In this document: positions 61,560 through 64,000 of the stretch, one piece after another | Layout: the number at the start of each line of letters is the position of its first letter | Position numbering within the stretch: position 1 is the first letter of the stretch | Source of the DNA: DASRAA01 sp036512955 | GTDB lineage: Bacteria > Acidobacteriota > Terriglobia > Terriglobales > Acidobacteriaceae | Length of the DNA: 64,000 bases | NCBI GenBank assembly: GCA_036512955.1 | Contig: DATBZX010000294.1 | Coordinates: 7,599-71,598 of the forward strand | Direction: 5' to 3' | Notes under the pieces: model-generated | What the model was told of the DNA's origin: nothing | The model's input: the letters and a program-made list of their open reading frames with translations, nothing else | Database searches by the model: none | Translations under genes and position numbers: made by a program

Positions 61560-62063
61560 GCGCGTACCGACTTGGAGGTGCTTCTAACAAACACGATATC
61601 ATCGGTATCTTGGTGACTCGCAGATGAAGGAAATTGGTTTCTGGGCCTTGGACACTGCCAAGCTGCGATGTGCAACGCATGCCGAGGCGCGAATCGTCGA
61701 TGAACGCAGGCGCGCTCTGGCTTCCAATGCGACCGTTTCGACGGGAGCTTCGGATTTGCTGCGACCGACGACTTGACGCGACTCGGATGCCAATTCCAAG
61801 AGATTCCGAGTCTGATGCGCTACTCCGTGTCACTAAATGGCCAATAAGTGGTGATGTGAAGGTGTCATTTTGAGTGTTAATGGTTACCCTGTCGGTGGTA
61901 GGTTTAAGCGTCACCTTTGTAAGTCATTGATAACAAAATACCGAAATGGGAATCTCTCGGTCAGTTTAGAGTATTTTTCTTGTCACAGGTGGTGACTTCA
62001 GTGGTACTTTAGTAACTTCTGGGTGGGATGGGGCTGGATGTATTGTAATGTGGACTGGTTCTT
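61560..62063. other. Intergenic region upstream of the PilZ gene
   Basis: About 500 bp. A 50-codon frame from an ATG at 61624 (MKEIGFWALDTAK...) has no ribosome site and no recognisable family; I do not call it. The last ~200 bp are AT-rich (61850-62063) and probably contain the PilZ/regulator promoter. No palindrome of note. Confidence 0.5.
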
Positions 62064-62384
62064 ATGACCACTGAATCATCCCATCCTGACTTGCGGAATT
62101 CAGTTCGGTTTCCTCTTCATCTTCCGGTGACGTTGAAAACGCCGACGGACGAGTACCGAGCGCAGACAATTGATATCTCAGCTGGCGGAATTCTGTTTCG
62201 CACCGAGACGGAAGTTGAAGTGGGCTCGGAAGTCGAGTTCACGGTCGCGATGCCGGGAGATGTTCTGGGCTCCGACCGCGACGTTTTGGTGAAGTGCCGA
62301 GGCCGAGTGGTTCGCTGTTCTGAAGAATCCTCCGGACGGAGCGTGGCAGTTGTCATCGATGAGTACAAATTCGAGCGGCCCTGA
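62064..62384 (+). CDS. PilZ-domain protein (probable c-di-GMP receptor)
   Basis: A 106-residue single PilZ domain. The c-di-GMP contacts appear as RNSVRFPL (the RxxxR-type Arg pair; spacing here is R-N-S-V-R) and TIDISAGGILF (D/NxSxxG). The rest is a beta barrel ending in VVIDEYKFERP. The next gene starts 26 bp before its stop, so the two are coupled. Confidence 0.88.
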   Translation: MTTESSHPDLRNSVRFPLHLPVTLKTPTDEYRAQTIDISAGGILFRTETEVEVGSEVEFTVAMPGDVLGSDRDVLVKCRGRVVRCSEESSGRSVAVVIDEYKFERP

Positions 62385-63249
62385 TCGCCTCGCGGCGTCA
62401 GTTCCACGTCAAGACGCGAATCACGCAGGATTTCGATCCGAGTCTCCTGTGTATTCCAGCCCCACGGAAACAACACGCACTCCATTGCGGATTATCGTCG
62501 CTGACTCGGAAGCTATTTTTCGTGTCGGCATGGGCAAGATTTTTGCCGTGGAGAAGGATCTGGAAGTCGTCGCCCAGACCGAAACTTTGCAACAGACTCT
62601 GGGCGCAGTCTCCGCCACGCCCGCAGAAGTAGTACTCTTCGAAGCAGGATTGTCTACCAATCCTCCTGACGCAGTTTCTGATGTACTGCGGCGTGCGCAA
62701 CCTGGAACCAAGGTCATTGTTGTCGCACACCATACGGGTGAAGAAGAAACCGTCGAGTACCTCCGCCGAGGTGTGCGGGGGATTCTGACCCGCTCCGTTT
62801 CTCCCGACCTGCTGGTGCGATGCGTGAGGAAAGTCGCTGCCGGTGAGACTTGGCTCGACAACCAGGGAGTCAACTGGGTAATCGAGGCCTACCGCACACA
62901 GGCAGAGCACGGGAACACGCCCAAACAGCAACTGCGTCTTAGCGAAAAAGAAATGCTGATCATCGGCGGTGTGACCCAAGGGCTGAAGAACAAAGACATC
63001 GCCATGGAAGTCGGTACCACGGAGCAAGTCGTCAAGAATTACCTCCGGAAGATTTACGACAAACTTGGCGTTTCCGACCGCCTGGAATTAGCGCTCTACA
63101 GCATGCATCGCCGATTGCTCGACGGTTACGTCCCTCCAGCCGGACGAGAGAACTTGTCCCCACAAACACCGAACGGTACAGCGGTCAGTGCGGCGAATAG
63201 CCCCGCCGGCAATGCGGCTTGGTCCAACGGTACCGACAAGAAACAATAG
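62359..63249 (+). CDS. LuxR-type regulator with degenerate receiver domain
   Basis: A 296-residue regulator overlapping the PilZ gene by 26 bp. After a ~40-residue Ser/Pro-rich leader comes a receiver-like domain (LRIIVADSEAIFRVGMGKIF) and a LuxR HTH (LRLSEKEMLIIGGVTQGLKNKDIAMEVGTTEQVVKNYLRKIYDKLGV), with a ~50-residue Asn/Pro-rich tail. The phosphoacceptor Asp is replaced by Glu95 (VVLFEAGL), the acidic pair reads D-S-E, and the conserved Lys is Arg (GILTRSV). So it is unlikely to be controlled by phosphorylation; Glu may mimic the active state. Coupling to PilZ suggests a c-di-GMP link (inference). Confidence 0.88.
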   Translation: MSTNSSGPDRLAASVPRQDANHAGFRSESPVYSSPTETTRTPLRIIVADSEAIFRVGMGKIFAVEKDLEVVAQTETLQQTLGAVSATPAEVVLFEAGLSTNPPDAVSDVLRRAQPGTKVIVVAHHTGEEETVEYLRRGVRGILTRSVSPDLLVRCVRKVAAGETWLDNQGVNWVIEAYRTQAEHGNTPKQQLRLSEKEMLIIGGVTQGLKNKDIAMEVGTTEQVVKNYLRKIYDKLGVSDRLELALYSMHRRLLDGYVPPAGRENLSPQTPNGTAVSAANSPAGNAAWSNGTDKKQ

Positions 63250-63451
63250 ATTTCCCCACCCGCAAAGTTCGTGACTTGTACCCGGTCTGACTGGGCCCGA
63301 TTGCGCTCGGCGTGGTTCGTTTGGTCACTTAGCGCAAGTCGGGCGAAGATTCATGAGCACCGCGCTACAATAGTCAGTCCGATTCAGATGCACCGTGTTT
63401 CTGCGTGCCTGGATAGGTCAGCACTAATCGAATGAAATCCTGTGAGGCGAT

Positions 63452-63928
63452 ATGAAGGGTGATGCCAAGGTTATCGAGTTTCTGAACCAGGTCCTTAAAG
63501 CGGAGTTGACGGCGATCAATCAGTATTTCCTGCATGCCGAAATGTGCGAGAACTGGGGCTATGAGCGGCTGGCCAAGATGATCCGCAAAGAGTCGATCGA
63601 AGAAATGGTCCATGCCGAGAAGATAATGGAGCGGATCCTCTATCTCGATGGCACACCCAATATGAGCGACTACTTCAAGATCAACATTGGCCAGACAGTG
63701 GAACAGCAGTACAAGAACGATCTGCAACTGGAATACGATGCGGTCAAGCGCCTCAACGATGGCATCCAGCTATGCCTGGCAGCCAATGATGGAGGCTCGC
63801 GCGAATTGGCCGAGAAGATCCTCTCGGACGAGGAGCACCACATCGACTGGCTCGAAGCGCAGTTACACGCCATCGGCGAAATGGGATACCAGAACTACCT
63901 GGCGCAACAGTTGAAAAAAGACGAGTAG
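63452..63928 (+). CDS. bfr: Bacterioferritin
   Basis: A 158-residue 24-mer ferritin subunit that oxidises and stores iron. Ferroxidase ligands E18, E51 and H54 are visible (LKAELTAINQYF; EEMVHAEK), with E94 and the E127/H130 pair in LEYDAV and SDEEHHIDW. Met52 is the axial ligand of the inter-subunit heme, so this is a true heme-binding Bfr. Start ATG follows GTGAGGCG. Confidence 0.96.
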   Translation: MKGDAKVIEFLNQVLKAELTAINQYFLHAEMCENWGYERLAKMIRKESIEEMVHAEKIMERILYLDGTPNMSDYFKINIGQTVEQQYKNDLQLEYDAVKRLNDGIQLCLAANDGGSRELAEKILSDEEHHIDWLEAQLHAIGEMGYQNYLAQQLKKDE

Positions 63929-63948
63929 CGACCTGTTGGGCTTCTTAA

Positions 63949-63979
63949 CGCGCCCGTGCCCAAGCCGCAGCCGGGCGCG
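63949..63979 (+). terminator. Hairpin after bfr
   Basis: CGCGCCCG and CGGGCGCG form a perfect 8-bp GC stem with a 15-nt loop, 20 bp after the bfr stop. No T-run follows within the window. Confidence 0.5.
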
Positions 63980-64000
63980 CAATACGCTACAATGAAAAGG

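Noticed and set aside
61624..61776. A 50-codon frame upstream of the PilZ gene
   Set aside because: No ribosome site, no hydrophobic or domain pattern and no neighbours suggesting an operon; too short to support without conservation data.

Overview
The window is about 64 kb of a moderately GC-rich chromosome, most likely from an Acidobacteriota (Terriglobia/Koribacter-like) soil bacterium. This is inferred from several features together: a small Cys/His protein of a type I recall from acidobacterial genomes (18658-19110), a PEP-CTERM sorting signal, the hopanoid protein HpnJ, Gram-negative envelope genes (kdsA, TolC and HlyD families), a qNor/RIC nitric-oxide module, and palindromic intergenic repeats. 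No rRNA, tRNA, phage, transposase or CRISPR array was recognised.

Layout. 1-8 kb: end of an unknown gene, a FecR-domain surface protein, a Memo/AmmB protein, rsmA, glgA, a lipoprotein and a secreted GH13 glucosidase. 8.3-13.3 kb: a NarX/DesK-type histidine kinase with its NarL-type regulator, a BON-domain lipoprotein and a prepilin peptidase. 13.3-18.7 kb: DinB, quinol nitric oxide reductase, the di-iron repair protein RIC and an amino-acid permease. 18.7-24.4 kb is accessory: the Cys/His protein, a 36-residue membrane microprotein, repeats, and a more AT-rich three-gene cassette (compact radical SAM enzyme, two-TM GAF-like protein, deoxynucleoside-kinase-like P-loop protein), followed by two half-size EamA-type transporters. 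24.4-34.5 kb: hpnJ, a HlyD-TPR-TolC export operon without a pump gene, queF-MFS-glycosyltransferase, an AhpD-like protein read through an in-frame UGA, and an RsbV/RsbW-type pair. 34.6-41.4 kb: a seven-gene operon headed by TetR that looks like anaerobic-type aromatic acyl-CoA metabolism (dienoyl-CoA hydratase, rhodanese, three-subunit 4-hydroxybenzoyl-CoA reductase with the Cys-rich insertion, amidohydrolase). 41.4-64 kb: housekeeping (engB, lon, clpX, clpP, tig, pyrG, kdsA, metK, ahcY, udg, bfr) with a GntR/DUF1648 pair, a GH10 xylanase, transporters, Smr, PilZ and a receiver-like regulator that has lost its phosphoacceptor Asp.

Two things stand out. (1) At 32647-33174 a carboxymuconolactone-decarboxylase/AhpD-family gene has a single in-frame UGA exactly where the second Cys of the redox motif belongs (C-E-Y-UGA-x3-H). 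A 7-bp perfect stem with a GGC loop lies 21 nt downstream, so this is a strong selenoprotein plus bacterial SECIS candidate. (2) The cassette at 20225-22627 pairs a stand-alone radical SAM enzyme with a membrane GAF-like protein and a nucleoside-kinase-like protein, lies between related repeats, and matches no named system I know; it is a candidate nucleotide-modifying or signalling module.
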